A stretch of DNA of 8,442 nucleotides from JBBQSF01 sp038214085 (GCA_038214085.1 JBBQSF010000129.1:1-8442); one strand, 5' to 3'; shown: positions 1-6,879, counted from the first letter of the stretch. Numbers and translations: made by a program. The notes: a model not told the origin generated them from the sequence alone.

Positions 1-2541
1 ATATACGGAACTGCGCAAATTAATATTGGCTTTTCCCGAAATTAAATTAACAGTATAGGTGTAATCCAAACCAAGCGACATGCTGTTGTTAAACCGTATC
101 TTATTTTCTTGAATGGACATTCCCCATTCTTCAGGATACAGTAAGTAAGTGAGGTCGCTGCTGTCTGTTATAAAAGTGGTTTTAAAATTCAGATAATAGC
201 GTAAGTTTTGTGCATTGTTCTTTTTTTCGAATTCGGCCTTATAGAGATTCACGCCATCCAGACTTCTTGCAAATAAACTGATGTTGCTATTTGGTGAAAA
301 TTTTTGCAATGGAGTGCTGTAGCTGATGCGGTAAGCGAGGTCGTCAAACTTATTGATCTCAACATCTTTTGGAAATGATTTCTGTAAAAAACCTGTATTT
401 AGCCAAACTGTTGCATCAAATTTGTTTTTATAATTAAAATAGTTGCCATTTATATTAAATCCTAGTTTTACGCCATCATAAGCATTCCACCAAATATCAG
501 GACCAGCAAGAACTTCATATTTTTTGCGGTTTGGCAATGTGCTTATTTTTGAATCAAAGCCAAAAGAAAGAGGAAATTTGAGTGAGTTGTTAAGCATGTT
601 TATGTCGGCCATTTTTCCCGAAGGATCAATCAAGATATCAGAAATTCCTGAAGGCACTGTTACCTTGGCTATGTAATCCGGGTCAAGATAATCCCAGCCA
701 AACCATTTTGGCAAAATATTCGCATCAGTGGGTTTGATAAAATATGTGTTAGGAATGTAAAAATTATACAATGAATCGTTTTTCCCAATCACAGTAAAGT
801 CAATAGGCATCTGCATTCTGCCTTTGCGTTTAAATTTAATTAGAAATTCATTTTTTACATCGCCTTTTTTAACTCCGCATACTTTGTAGTCAGTGGTCTT
901 ATTGGTTTCGAGCCATTGATCAAAGAACCAGTTTAAATCGCTTTTTGTATAGGACATTACAGATTTCCGGAAATCAGCAAAATAAGGATGAGCAAACTTC
1001 CATGTGTTGAAATACGAATTCATGGCGCCAAAGAACAGTGAATCGCCAAGCACATATTGCAGATTGTATAGCATAGTGGCTGTTTTATAATAAGCCTGAC
1101 GGTAAACATTGCCATAAGACTGAGTAGTATAAAACATATCAGAATGTGTATTTAACTGAACGCCTTCAGTTTTCATTGCATTTTCATAATAGGGATAAAA
1201 TGCAGCATTTTCGATGCCGGAAAACTCAGGAGTAAATTTCCTGATGTATGCCGATTTTTCAGGCGTGGCAATAACTTGTATTTTTTTTAGGCTGTCGAGT
1301 GCCCAAGTGGTAAGGTATTGCGTAAAGCCTTCGTCGAGTGAGGCGCGGTATGTTTCGTTGTTTCCAACTTGTCCAAAAAACCAGTTGTGTCCAATTTCGT
1401 GTGCGAGCAAATACGTGTAATCAGGATCTAGTTCGCTATCCATGGTTAACATTGGATATTCCATTCCGGAAAGGGCGTCAGCAGTAACAATTTTTGGATA
1501 GCAATACATTCCGAATTTTTCAGAATACATTTTAATAATTTGTGCTGTAAACTCTGCTGCGTTCTGCCATTTTGAAGCATTGGGTTCCATTGCCACAGCA
1601 ACACATTCAATACCATTCCATGTAGCGGTTCCAATGCGGTATGTAGGATCGGCAACAAAAGCAAAATCATGAACATTGTCGGCATGAAATTTCCATGTTT
1701 TACGAATGGTGCTGTCGTAAGGAATAATCACCGAAGGGTTTTCATCCAAAGGTTTGTCTTTAAAATTTTTGATATCTAATTTTTTTAACAAATCATCAGG
1801 AAGCACTTCCGATTTATTTTTTAACAGCCCAGTTGCTTCAACAATAAAATTATTTGCGAAATTCAATTCCACATCAAATGAGCCAAAATCGCCATAAAAT
1901 TCATGACCAAGATGTTGATCAGTAACCCAGCCAAAAACCCTGTCGTACACACATATTCTTGGATACCATTGTGCTCCGTTATAATGTTTGAAGCCATAAA
2001 CATTAAAAACTTTCATACGCCGCCAATAGGCAAGGATGTCAAAATAGGTTTTAAATTTTAATTGAAAGGTAATGGATTCACCACTTTTAAGAGGTTTTGT
2101 AAGAAATACTTTTATAATGGTATTGTCTAATTCCGTTTTAAGTCCAATGTTACCCGAAGTAATGGTGTCAATTACAAGCCCAAGTTTTTTTGATTCGAAA
2201 TGTCCGTAAAAATTTTGTCGCTTAATTTCTTTGGAGAGTTTGTCATAATAGGAGCCGGGTTGAAATGCATTGGCGTAAAGATTAAAATATACAAACTCAA
2301 TATCGTCGGGCGAATTATTCCAATAAGTGAGTTCTTCCGTCCCGGTCAGAATATCCGTTTTGTCATCAACCGAAGCTTTGATGTTATAATAAACATCCTG
2401 CTGCCAATAGGCTGCGTCTGGTTTGCGGTTGCCCCAGTAATAGGGATTTTCCTTGCTTCTGTAAAAGTCAGTTCCACTTTGGGCATTTGCACCAAATGAA
2501 AAAAGTAAGCAGTTGATATACAGGAATAGAAATTTCTTCAT
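1..2541 (-). CDS. Secreted M1-family zinc metallopeptidase with C-terminal barrel-like extension (partial, C-terminus off window)
   Basis: The frame is open for 847 codons from ATG at 2541 to the left edge, so the C-terminus is missing. Residues 1-20 form a signal peptide (MKK, hydrophobic core, GANA|QS cleavage site), so the enzyme is exported. Residues about 45-240 fit the N-terminal beta domain. The catalytic domain shows GMEYP (359-363), the substrate-amino-group motif usually written GxMEN, then HEIGH (381-385) and E404. This gives HExxH-18-E, with zinc ligands H381, H385 and E404 and general base E382. Y484, in YYKT, aligns with the transition-state tyrosine of YEKG. M1 enzymes remove N-terminal residues from peptides, so a role in peptide uptake or turnover is inferred. 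From about residue 650 the chain has alternating polar/hydrophobic segments rich in Tyr, Phe and Asn, including a GPDIWWNAYDGVKLG stretch, resembling an outer-membrane beta-barrel. No Shine-Dalgarno precedes the start. Family assignment is very secure; the barrel is inference. Confidence 0.93.
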   Translation of the reverse strand, partial: MKKFLFLYINCLLFSFGANAQSGTDFYRSKENPYYWGNRKPDAAYWQQDVYYNIKASVDDKTDILTGTEELTYWNNSPDDIEFVYFNLYANAFQPGSYYDKLSKEIKRQNFYGHFESKKLGLVIDTITSGNIGLKTELDNTIIKVFLTKPLKSGESITFQLKFKTYFDILAYWRRMKVFNVYGFKHYNGAQWYPRICVYDRVFGWVTDQHLGHEFYGDFGSFDVELNFANNFIVEATGLLKNKSEVLPDDLLKKLDIKNFKDKPLDENPSVIIPYDSTIRKTWKFHADNVHDFAFVADPTYRIGTATWNGIECVAVAMEPNASKWQNAAEFTAQIIKMYSEKFGMYCYPKIVTADALSGMEYPMLTMDSELDPDYTYLLAHEIGHNWFFGQVGNNETYRASLDEGFTQYLTTWALDSLKKIQVIATPEKSAYIRKFTPEFSGIENAAFYPYYENAMKTEGVQLNTHSDMFYTTQSYGNVYRQAYYKTATMLYNLQYVLGDSLFFGAMNSYFNTWKFAHPYFADFRKSVMSYTKSDLNWFFDQWLETNKTTDYKVCGVKKGDVKNEFLIKFKRKGRMQMPIDFTVIGKNDSLYNFYIPNTYFIKPTDANILPKWFGWDYLDPDYIAKVTVPSGISDILIDPSGKMADINMLNNSLKFPLSFGFDSKISTLPNRKKYEVLAGPDIWWNAYDGVKLGFNINGNYFNYKNKFDATVWLNTGFLQKSFPKDVEINKFDDLAYRISYSTPLQKFSPNSNISLFARSLDGVNLYKAEFEKKNNAQNLRYYLNFKTTFITDSSDLTYLLYPEEWGMSIQENKIRFNNSMSLGLDYTYTVNLISGKANINLRSSVY

Positions 2542-2602
2542 ATGTTAGGAATTGATGAGGCTAATTTATTAATAAAAACAGACTATTCAATAAAAAAATT
2601 AA

Positions 2603-2637
2603 CAAATAATACCAATGCTTTTAAGAAATAGGCCAAA
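2603..2637 (-). promoter_or_regulatory. Weak candidate promoter for the M1 peptidase
   Basis: On the minus strand TTTG (2637-2634) is followed 22 bases later by TATTATTTG (2611-2603). This resembles the Bacteroidota -33/-7 pair (TTTG, about 19-21 bases, TAnnTTTG), but with a three-base spacer inside the -7 element and a long gap between the boxes. It would give a leader of roughly 55 bases. It is the best candidate I see upstream of this gene, but the match is imperfect. Confidence 0.27.
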
Positions 2638-2666
2638 GCCAATTTCTTGCTTAATAGTATGGTAAA

Positions 2667-2745
2667 TGCCCGCCTGACTGGACGGGCAGGCCGATCATGA
2701 AATCGTTGGAGTCCATTTTTTTGGACTAAACGAATTCAGTATCGG
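2667..2745. repeat. GC-rich cluster of small inverted repeats, possible dispersed intergenic repeat
   Basis: Several short inverted repeats are packed together between the YihY gene and the peptidase gene. TGCCCG (2667-2672) pairs with CGGGCA (2683-2688). GCCTG (2672-2676) can alternatively pair with CAGGC (2687-2691). CGAT (2692-2695) pairs with ATCG (2702-2705). AGTCCA (2710-2715) pairs with TGGACT (2722-2727) across a six-T loop. An outer CCGAT (2691-2695) matches ATCGG (2741-2745). Bases 2667-2693 are 21/27 G+C, far above the flanks. No long T run follows either stem on either strand, so a classical intrinsic terminator is not supported. A REP-like or MITE-like dispersed repeat, or an RNA-processing structure, is plausible. 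Confidence 0.5.
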
Positions 2746-2804
2746 TATAAAAAAAGCAAAAAAAGTAAGTTAAAAATAAATTTTGCTGATGAACAAATTC
2801 AGAA

Positions 2805-3737
2805 TTACTGATTTTGTTTCTGCCTGCTAGCCTGGGTAATGCTGGTGTTTAATTCAAATCCTAACAGAATAACCAAAGCATTAATATAGATCCAAAGCAT
2901 GAAAATAATCAGGGCTCCTATGGAGCCATAAAGCTTATTGTAGCTGGAAAAATGAGAAATATAAAAATTGAACCCTAGAGAGGTAATCACCACAAGTAGC
3001 GTAGATAATGAGGATCCCGCGGAGATAAACCTAAACTTATCGCTTTTTGCTGGCGCCAGATAATACAAACACGAAATGGCAAGGAAAAGCATACTTACAA
3101 GAATCAGCCATCTCAGTAGTTTTAAAATAATATAATAAGAATCTCCACTGTAAAAATTATGTAGATAAAAGTATTTTAGCAACCACGACGATCCTGTGAG
3201 CATTACTATTGTTGTGATTACGATCACTGCTAGTAAAAGTACCAGAACAAGAGCCATAAAGCGCTTTTTAATAAAAGTTCTGTTTTCAACGGAATGATAA
3301 GTGGCATTGAATGCATTCATAAATGCGACAATACCACTGGTTGAAAAAATCATGGCTCCAATAAAACCTAACGATAAGAGGCTTCCGTTTTGGCGAAGTA
3401 GAATTTCATGTAAAGTTTCATTTAATCCTCCTGACACATCTTTTGGAAGAATATTCTGAATAATATGTAATAATGTGTCCTGAAATCCATCAATTGGAAT
3501 GTATGGAATTAAGGTGAAAAAAAAGATAATTGTTGGAAATAAAGAAAGAAAAAAATTAAACGAAAGTGCTGCTGCTCTTATTGTGACTGAGCCATTTGAA
3601 ATCCCTTTGATAAAAAAATTAAGCACAAATAACAAAGGAACACCATCGAAGCCCGGAATAACAAGCCGGCGTAAAATTATTTTTACATATCTGATACGCT
3701 TTATATGTAAAAACCAGTTTTTTATCTTCCAGAGCAT
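2805..3737 (-). CDS. YihY/virulence factor BrkB-family inner-membrane protein
   Basis: This 310-residue protein has about six hydrophobic spans (near 58-80, 118-146, 160-182, 205-228, 237-260 and 270-296) plus a weaker one around 33-45. Family landmarks are RAAALSFNFFLSLFP (54-68), the GxxxSTSGIVAFMNAFNATY region (about 127-147), and the C-terminal YNKLYGSIGALIIFMLWIY (266-284) followed by GFELN (293-297). Members were once called ribonuclease BN, but that activity belongs to an unrelated protein; the true function of YihY is unsettled, with transport proposed. The ATG lies only 9 bases after the nadC stop codon, so it is probably translated from the same message as nadC. The length is normal for the family, and the C-terminus ends in a short polar tail. 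No terminator hairpin with a T run follows the stop. Family call is secure; molecular role is unknown. Confidence 0.92.
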   Translation of the reverse strand: MLWKIKNWFLHIKRIRYVKIILRRLVIPGFDGVPLLFVLNFFIKGISNGSVTIRAAALSFNFFLSLFPTIIFFFTLIPYIPIDGFQDTLLHIIQNILPKDVSGGLNETLHEILLRQNGSLLSLGFIGAMIFSTSGIVAFMNAFNATYHSVENRTFIKKRFMALVLVLLLAVIVITTIVMLTGSSWLLKYFYLHNFYSGDSYYIILKLLRWLILVSMLFLAISCLYYLAPAKSDKFRFISAGSSLSTLLVVITSLGFNFYISHFSSYNKLYGSIGALIIFMLWIYINALVILLGFELNTSITQASRQKQNQ

Positions 3738-3746
3738 AGGGTAAAG

Positions 3747-4580
3747 TTAATAGGCTTTAAGACTCATATCTAAACTTTTGATATGATGGGTTATGGCTCC
3801 AACCGAAATAAAATCGACTCCTGTAAGTGCATATTCACGAATAGTATCGGAATTGATTCCACCTGAAGCTTCGGTTTCAAATTTCTTCCCTATTAAATCA
3901 ACTGCTTCTTTCATTATGCCTGGTGTAAAATTATCCAGCATTATACGGGTAACTCCACCAAACAAAATAATTTTTTTTACTTCTTCAATGTTTCTTGCTT
4001 CAATAACTATTTCAAGATTTTTGTTGTGTTTTCTCAAATATTCATGCGTTGATTGGATGGCTTTTTCAATTCCCCCTGCAAAATCAACATGATTGTCCTT
4101 TATCATAATCATGTCGTAAAGCCCCATTCTGTGATTAAAACCTCCGCCAATACGAACGGCTGCTTTTTCAATCTCTCTAAGCAGTGGCGTTGTTTTGCGG
4201 GTATCGAGCAATCGGGCACCTGTTCCTTCAATTAGTTTAACAAGCTTATTTGTGGCTGTCGCGATTCCGCTCATGCGCTGCATAAAGTTAAGGGCAAGAC
4301 GCTCGGATTGTAAAAGTGAACGTGAAAAACCTTCAACTGTAAAAGCAATATCCCCATTTTTGATCATTGCGCCGTCGGTTAATATTCTTGTAAATACAGT
4401 TCGAGGATCTACTTCAGAGAACACTTTTTCTGCAATTTCAACACCAGCAAGTATTCCATCAGACTTTACAATAAGTCTGGCTTTACCTTTGGCATCATAA
4501 GGTATGCATGATAATGAAGTGTGATCGCCATCACCAATATCTTCGGCAAGGGCATTTTTAATAATTTCATTAATGGTCAT
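3747..4580 (-). CDS. nadC: Nicotinate-nucleotide pyrophosphorylase (carboxylating) / quinolinate phosphoribosyltransferase
   Basis: The enzyme converts quinolinate and PRPP to nicotinate mononucleotide, CO2 and pyrophosphate, the entry of de novo NAD synthesis into the shared NAD route, in the cytoplasm. The 277 residues match the usual length. Visible motifs in order are EDIGDGDHTS (13-22), SERLALNFMQRMSGIAT (92-108), DTRKT (126-130), HRMGLYDMIMIKDNH (150-164), VIEARN (192-197), LDNF (215-218), ASGGI (238-242) and the phosphate-binding SVGAIT (259-264). The basic residues expected to hold quinolinate and PRPP are present: R94, R128, K129, H150, R151 and K161. It sits between the DUF4783 gene (18-base gap upstream) and the YihY gene (9-base gap downstream), all on one strand. 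No nadA or nadB is in the window, so the source of quinolinate is not visible here. Nothing suggests damage or fusion. Confidence 0.97.
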   Translation of the reverse strand: MTINEIIKNALAEDIGDGDHTSLSCIPYDAKGKARLIVKSDGILAGVEIAEKVFSEVDPRTVFTRILTDGAMIKNGDIAFTVEGFSRSLLQSERLALNFMQRMSGIATATNKLVKLIEGTGARLLDTRKTTPLLREIEKAAVRIGGGFNHRMGLYDMIMIKDNHVDFAGGIEKAIQSTHEYLRKHNKNLEIVIEARNIEEVKKIILFGGVTRIMLDNFTPGIMKEAVDLIGKKFETEASGGINSDTIREYALTGVDFISVGAITHHIKSLDMSLKAY

Positions 4581-4598
4581 ATAAAGTGCAGCTTTTGT

Positions 4599-5006
4599 TT
4601 ACTCTTCTTCAAATTCAAGCTGATGAATCAAATAAGAATCGCCAATTTTTTTTACTAGAAAATAAGTGCGGTAAGATAAGGCTCCTGAAGTATAAGTGCC
4701 TATTGCAAAAAGAGATCCGTCGTTTGATGCTCCTTGGTGTTTAATTGCGAAAGATGATGGCGGGTTTTTTGTAAAAAAATTTTTTAAAATCAACTCTGCC
4801 TGAGATTTGCTGTATGAGCCTTCGCCGGAAGGAACCGTTAAATCAACTGAGGAATGAAAGTATTTTGAAACATTTGCTGCATTTCCTGATTTAATGGCGC
4901 TGCCAATGTCCGAAATTATATCATTGGAATTATTTTTGAAAGCAAAAGATAAGGCTACTGATACAGTGGCAATTATCATTAATGCAGTTTTGAAGTATTT
5001 TTTCAT
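4599..5006 (-). CDS. DUF4783 family exported protein (NTF2-like)
   Basis: This 135-residue protein has an N-terminal signal sequence (MKKYF followed by a hydrophobic stretch to about residue 22, ending SFAFA-like), so it is likely periplasmic or membrane-attached. There is no clear lipobox cysteine. The mature part carries features I associate with DUF4783, a family known mainly from Bacteroidota: a short helix with AIKSGNAANVSKYFHSSVDL (37-56), SKSQAELILKNFF (66-78), KNPPSSFAIKHQG (80-92), then strands containing FAIGTY and YRTYFLVKK and a final acidic EFEEE. The layout, helices followed by a curved sheet, fits an NTF2-like fold; this is inferred, and no catalytic residues are evident. AAGGA at 5020-5016 (minus) lies 9 bases before the ATG and supports this start. 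It is the first gene of the probable operon with nadC and the YihY gene. Its function is unknown. Confidence 0.88.
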   Translation of the reverse strand: MKKYFKTALMIIATVSVALSFAFKNNSNDIISDIGSAIKSGNAANVSKYFHSSVDLTVPSGEGSYSKSQAELILKNFFTKNPPSSFAIKHQGASNDGSLFAIGTYTSGALSYRTYFLVKKIGDSYLIHQLEFEEE

Positions 5007-5015
5007 GGAACTTTT

Positions 5016-5020
5016 TCCTT
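5016..5020 (-). promoter_or_regulatory. Shine-Dalgarno site for the DUF4783 gene
   Basis: AAGGA on the minus strand lies 9 bases upstream of the ATG at 5006. It is the only good Shine-Dalgarno match I see in front of a gene in this window, the others having none, as is common in Bacteroidota. It fixes the start of this gene. Confidence 0.6.
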
Positions 5021-5027
5021 ATTTTTA

Positions 5028-5061
5028 CAAAAATTAAGCCAATTCTGTTTGAGCAAATGTA
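5028..5061 (-). promoter_or_regulatory. Bacteroidota-type promoter for the DUF4783-nadC-YihY operon
   Basis: Two overlapping readings are possible on the minus strand. In the first, TTTG (5057-5054) is a -33 box and TAATTTTTG (5036-5028), 17 bases later, is the -7 box with one extra spacer base; the TTTG-to-TTTG distance of 22 is close to the usual 23-25. The message would then begin near 5022, with a leader of about 15 bases holding the AAGGA ribosome site. In the second, TACATTTG (5061-5054) is itself an exact TAnnTTTG -7 element, giving a leader near 40 bases, but no good -33 box precedes it. Consensus matching only; no experimental support. Confidence 0.48.
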
Positions 5062-5134
5062 TGAAAAATTATTTCAACTTGTAACTTAACTTAAATAACG
5101 TTTTAATAATCTTTTTATTGACAGACGATTGATT

Positions 5135-5608
5135 ATGAAAATTATACTCATTTTAACAGGAAAAACAAACAGTTCATATATTAATGAAGGTTTCGCCGAC
5201 TATGAAAAAAGAATTAACCGATATATTCGTTTCGGAACAATAATTATTCCTGAGTTAAAAAACACAAAAAATATTTCAATAGCAGAGCAAAAGGAAAAGG
5301 AGGCAGACATTCAGCTAAAAGCACTTGAAAAAGCTGATTTTATTGTTTTGCTCGATGAAAAAGGAAGAGAATATTCTTCTGTAGGTTTTTCTTCATTTTT
5401 GGAAAAGAGGATGAATGCCAGTACAAGAACGCTTGTTTTTTTGGTTGGTGGTCCTTATGGATTTTCTGATAGAATTTATGCAATTGCAAATGAAAAAATT
5501 GCACTTTCACAAATGACATTTTCTCACCAGATTGTTCGTGTTTTGTTTGCAGAACAATTATACAGGGCATTTACGATACTGAACAATGAGCCGTATCACC
5601 ATGAATAG
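5135..5608 (+). CDS. rlmH: 23S rRNA (pseudouridine(1915)-N(3))-methyltransferase RlmH
   Basis: RlmH is a small SPOUT-class enzyme that uses S-adenosylmethionine to methylate N3 of pseudouridine 1915 in helix 69 of 23S rRNA, acting as a homodimer on assembled 70S ribosomes. The 157 residues match the normal length. The SAM-binding knot region shows FIVLLDEKGREYSS (69-82), VFLVGGPYGF (101-110) and MTFSHQIVRVLFAEQLYRA (127-145), ending in the conserved EPYHHE tail. I chose ATG at 5135 (MKIILI, the typical RlmH beginning); an in-frame TTG two codons earlier is less likely. No Shine-Dalgarno and no clean TAnnTTTG element were found upstream. It is divergent from the DUF4783 operon (128-base gap) and convergent with the glycosyltransferase gene 12 bases beyond its stop. 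Confidence 0.97.
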   Translation: MKIILILTGKTNSSYINEGFADYEKRINRYIRFGTIIIPELKNTKNISIAEQKEKEADIQLKALEKADFIVLLDEKGREYSSVGFSSFLEKRMNASTRTLVFLVGGPYGFSDRIYAIANEKIALSQMTFSHQIVRVLFAEQLYRAFTILNNEPYHHE

Positions 5609-5620
5609 TTTGATCTCGGG

Positions 5621-6763
5621 TTAGTGCTGTTCTTTGATCTCAGCTATTGCTTTTTCAATACAATTCCACAGAAGCTCGGCTGTTCGATCCCAACTGTATA
5701 ATAATTTGCGTTCATTTCCTTTTTGAATGAGATTTTCGCGGAGTTGATCACTTGAGGCCATTTTAATCATTGCATCTGCAATTGAATCAACTGAAAAAGG
5801 ATCTGCATATATTGCGGCATCACCTGCAATTTCGGGCATTGATGTAATATTGGAGGTAATTACAGGAGTGCCGCAGTTAAAAGCTTCAACCAATGGAATT
5901 CCAAATCCTTCAAAAAAAGAAACATATACCATAGCAAGTGCCGAACCAATAACATTATTAAGCTCTACGGTTGATAACCTTCCGGCAAAAACAACTGAAT
6001 CCCTGAAGCTCATTTGCTGAAAAGCATTTTCCATTTCTTCGCTCCACCACATTTTTTTTCCTACTACAAGTAATTTAACAGGTGATCCGGTTTTGTTCTT
6101 AAATGAATCAAATGCTTTGAACAGATTGATAAGGTTTTTTCGCGGATGAAGCGAACTTACAAATATAAAATATGGAGCGTTTAAATTGTAACGATCCGAA
6201 ACAAATTGCTTCATTTCTTCTGAAACTGTCTTGTAGTCAGTGTTACAGCCATTGTAAACCACATCAATTTTCTCAGGAGAAACATTATATCTTTCAACAA
6301 TATCTTCTTTTGAAAATTCAGAAACTGTTGCAATCCGAAGTGCTTTTTTAGCATATTTCGGAAAGTACTTCTGATAATACTTGCGGTAAACCGGAGGAAG
6401 ATATTCGGGGTATTTCTCAAAATTAAGATCGTGAATTACAGTAACTGAAGGCACCTTGGTTTTTAATGATAACCAACCATCAGGCGATATAAATAGATCT
6501 GCTTTGTACTTTTTTAACAAATAAGGAATTGAATATTCGAACCAGAAATTAATAAGATAAGGATGTCGAGTTGGGGGAGGGATGACTACAGGTTTAACAT
6601 TATCAGCAAAAATAAATTGCTTGTCGTACTTTCTGTCGAAAATAAAAATGAATTCATGTTCAGGATGAAAAGTTACAATTCTTTTTAGCGATTCGTATGT
6701 AAACCAGCCGATACCGTCGAGCTTGTCTTTTTGAAGTAAACGTGTATTTATTGCAATTATCAA
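5621..6763 (-). CDS. GT4-family glycosyltransferase (GT-B fold)
   Basis: This 380-residue protein is a retaining, sugar-nucleotide-dependent GT-B glycosyltransferase, probably adding a hexose such as mannose to a growing lipid-linked glycan at the cytoplasmic face; donor and acceptor are inferred from family only. The N-terminal acceptor domain starts IIAINTRLLQKDKLDGIGWFT (2-22) with the glycine-rich loop, then SPDGWLSL (93-100), VTVIHDLNFEKYPE (107-120) and IATVSEFSKEDI (144-155). The donor domain has FVSSLHPRKN (201-210), with R208 and K209 expected to contact the nucleotide-sugar phosphates, LLVVG (231-235), and E285-GFGIPLV-E293, the EX7E motif of GT4, followed by CGTPVITSNITSMPEIAGDAA. 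The order resembles the mtfB-like group. The start is TTG at 6763: no in-frame ATG lies between there and the upstream stop, and the first internal Met that could serve is residue 184. It is divergent from a Wzx-like flippase gene. There is no membrane segment. Confidence 0.93.
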   Translation of the reverse strand: MIIAINTRLLQKDKLDGIGWFTYESLKRIVTFHPEHEFIFIFDRKYDKQFIFADNVKPVVIPPPTRHPYLINFWFEYSIPYLLKKYKADLFISPDGWLSLKTKVPSVTVIHDLNFEKYPEYLPPVYRKYYQKYFPKYAKKALRIATVSEFSKEDIVERYNVSPEKIDVVYNGCNTDYKTVSEEMKQFVSDRYNLNAPYFIFVSSLHPRKNLINLFKAFDSFKNKTGSPVKLLVVGKKMWWSEEMENAFQQMSFRDSVVFAGRLSTVELNNVIGSALAMVYVSFFEGFGIPLVEAFNCGTPVITSNITSMPEIAGDAAIYADPFSVDSIADAMIKMASSDQLRENLIQKGNERKLLYSWDRTAELLWNCIEKAIAEIKEQH

Positions 6764-6779
6764 AATGAATATTTTTTTA

Positions 6780-6787
6780 CAAAAATA
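6780..6787 (-). promoter_or_regulatory. -7 promoter element for the glycosyltransferase gene
   Basis: TATTTTTG on the minus strand exactly fits the Bacteroidota -7 consensus TAnnTTTG and lies 16 bases before the TTG start codon, giving an expected leader of about 10 bases. At the expected -33 distance (near 6807-6811) no TTTG is seen, so the match rests on one box in very AT-rich DNA. Confidence 0.4.
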
Positions 6788-6847
6788 ATCAATTCATTTT
6801 AATTTAAGAATAATTAAGATGTATTGCCTGAAAATACTGCTTAAAAA

Positions 6848-6879
6848 TATGTTTAATAAGATATATTTTTATACTTTTG
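6848..6879 (+). promoter_or_regulatory. Promoter of the flippase gene, almost touching its start codon
   Basis: TACTTTTG (6872-6879) exactly fits TAnnTTTG. A TATG at 6848-6851, 20 bases upstream, is a three-of-four match to the -33 TTTG box at the right distance. Only nine bases separate the -7 element from the ATG at 6889, so transcription would begin within a few bases of the start codon and the message would be nearly leaderless. The divergent 125-base gap (6764-6888) thus carries a promoter-like element facing each way. Confidence 0.52.

Noticed and set aside
1214..2499. Open frames at 1214-1420 (+), 1446-1685 (-) and 2200-2499 (+)
   Set aside because: They lie entirely inside the M1 peptidase gene in other frames and show no recognisable protein features.
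2710..2727. AGTCCA/TGGACT hairpin as an intrinsic terminator for the nadC-YihY operon
   Set aside because: The stem is only six base pairs and no T run follows it on the minus strand; the T tract forms the loop on the plus strand.
2542..2804. A small gene or RNA gene between the peptidase and YihY genes
   Set aside because: No frame with a plausible start and length is present and no tRNA-like cloverleaf can be drawn; only the inverted-repeat cluster and a weak promoter are seen.
3499..4500. Plus-strand open frames at 3499-3744, 3793-4092, 4053-4235 and 4195-4500
   Set aside because: They are antisense to the YihY and nadC genes, whose motifs are unmistakable; the sequences look like reverse readings of those genes.
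5129..5134. TTG start for rlmH two codons upstream of the ATG
   Set aside because: RlmH proteins typically begin MKI/MKL, which the ATG at 5135 gives exactly.
5340..6420. Minus-strand open frames at 5340-5570 and 6211-6420
   Set aside because: The first is antisense to rlmH and the second is an alternate frame of the glycosyltransferase gene; neither has a start signal or a family feature.
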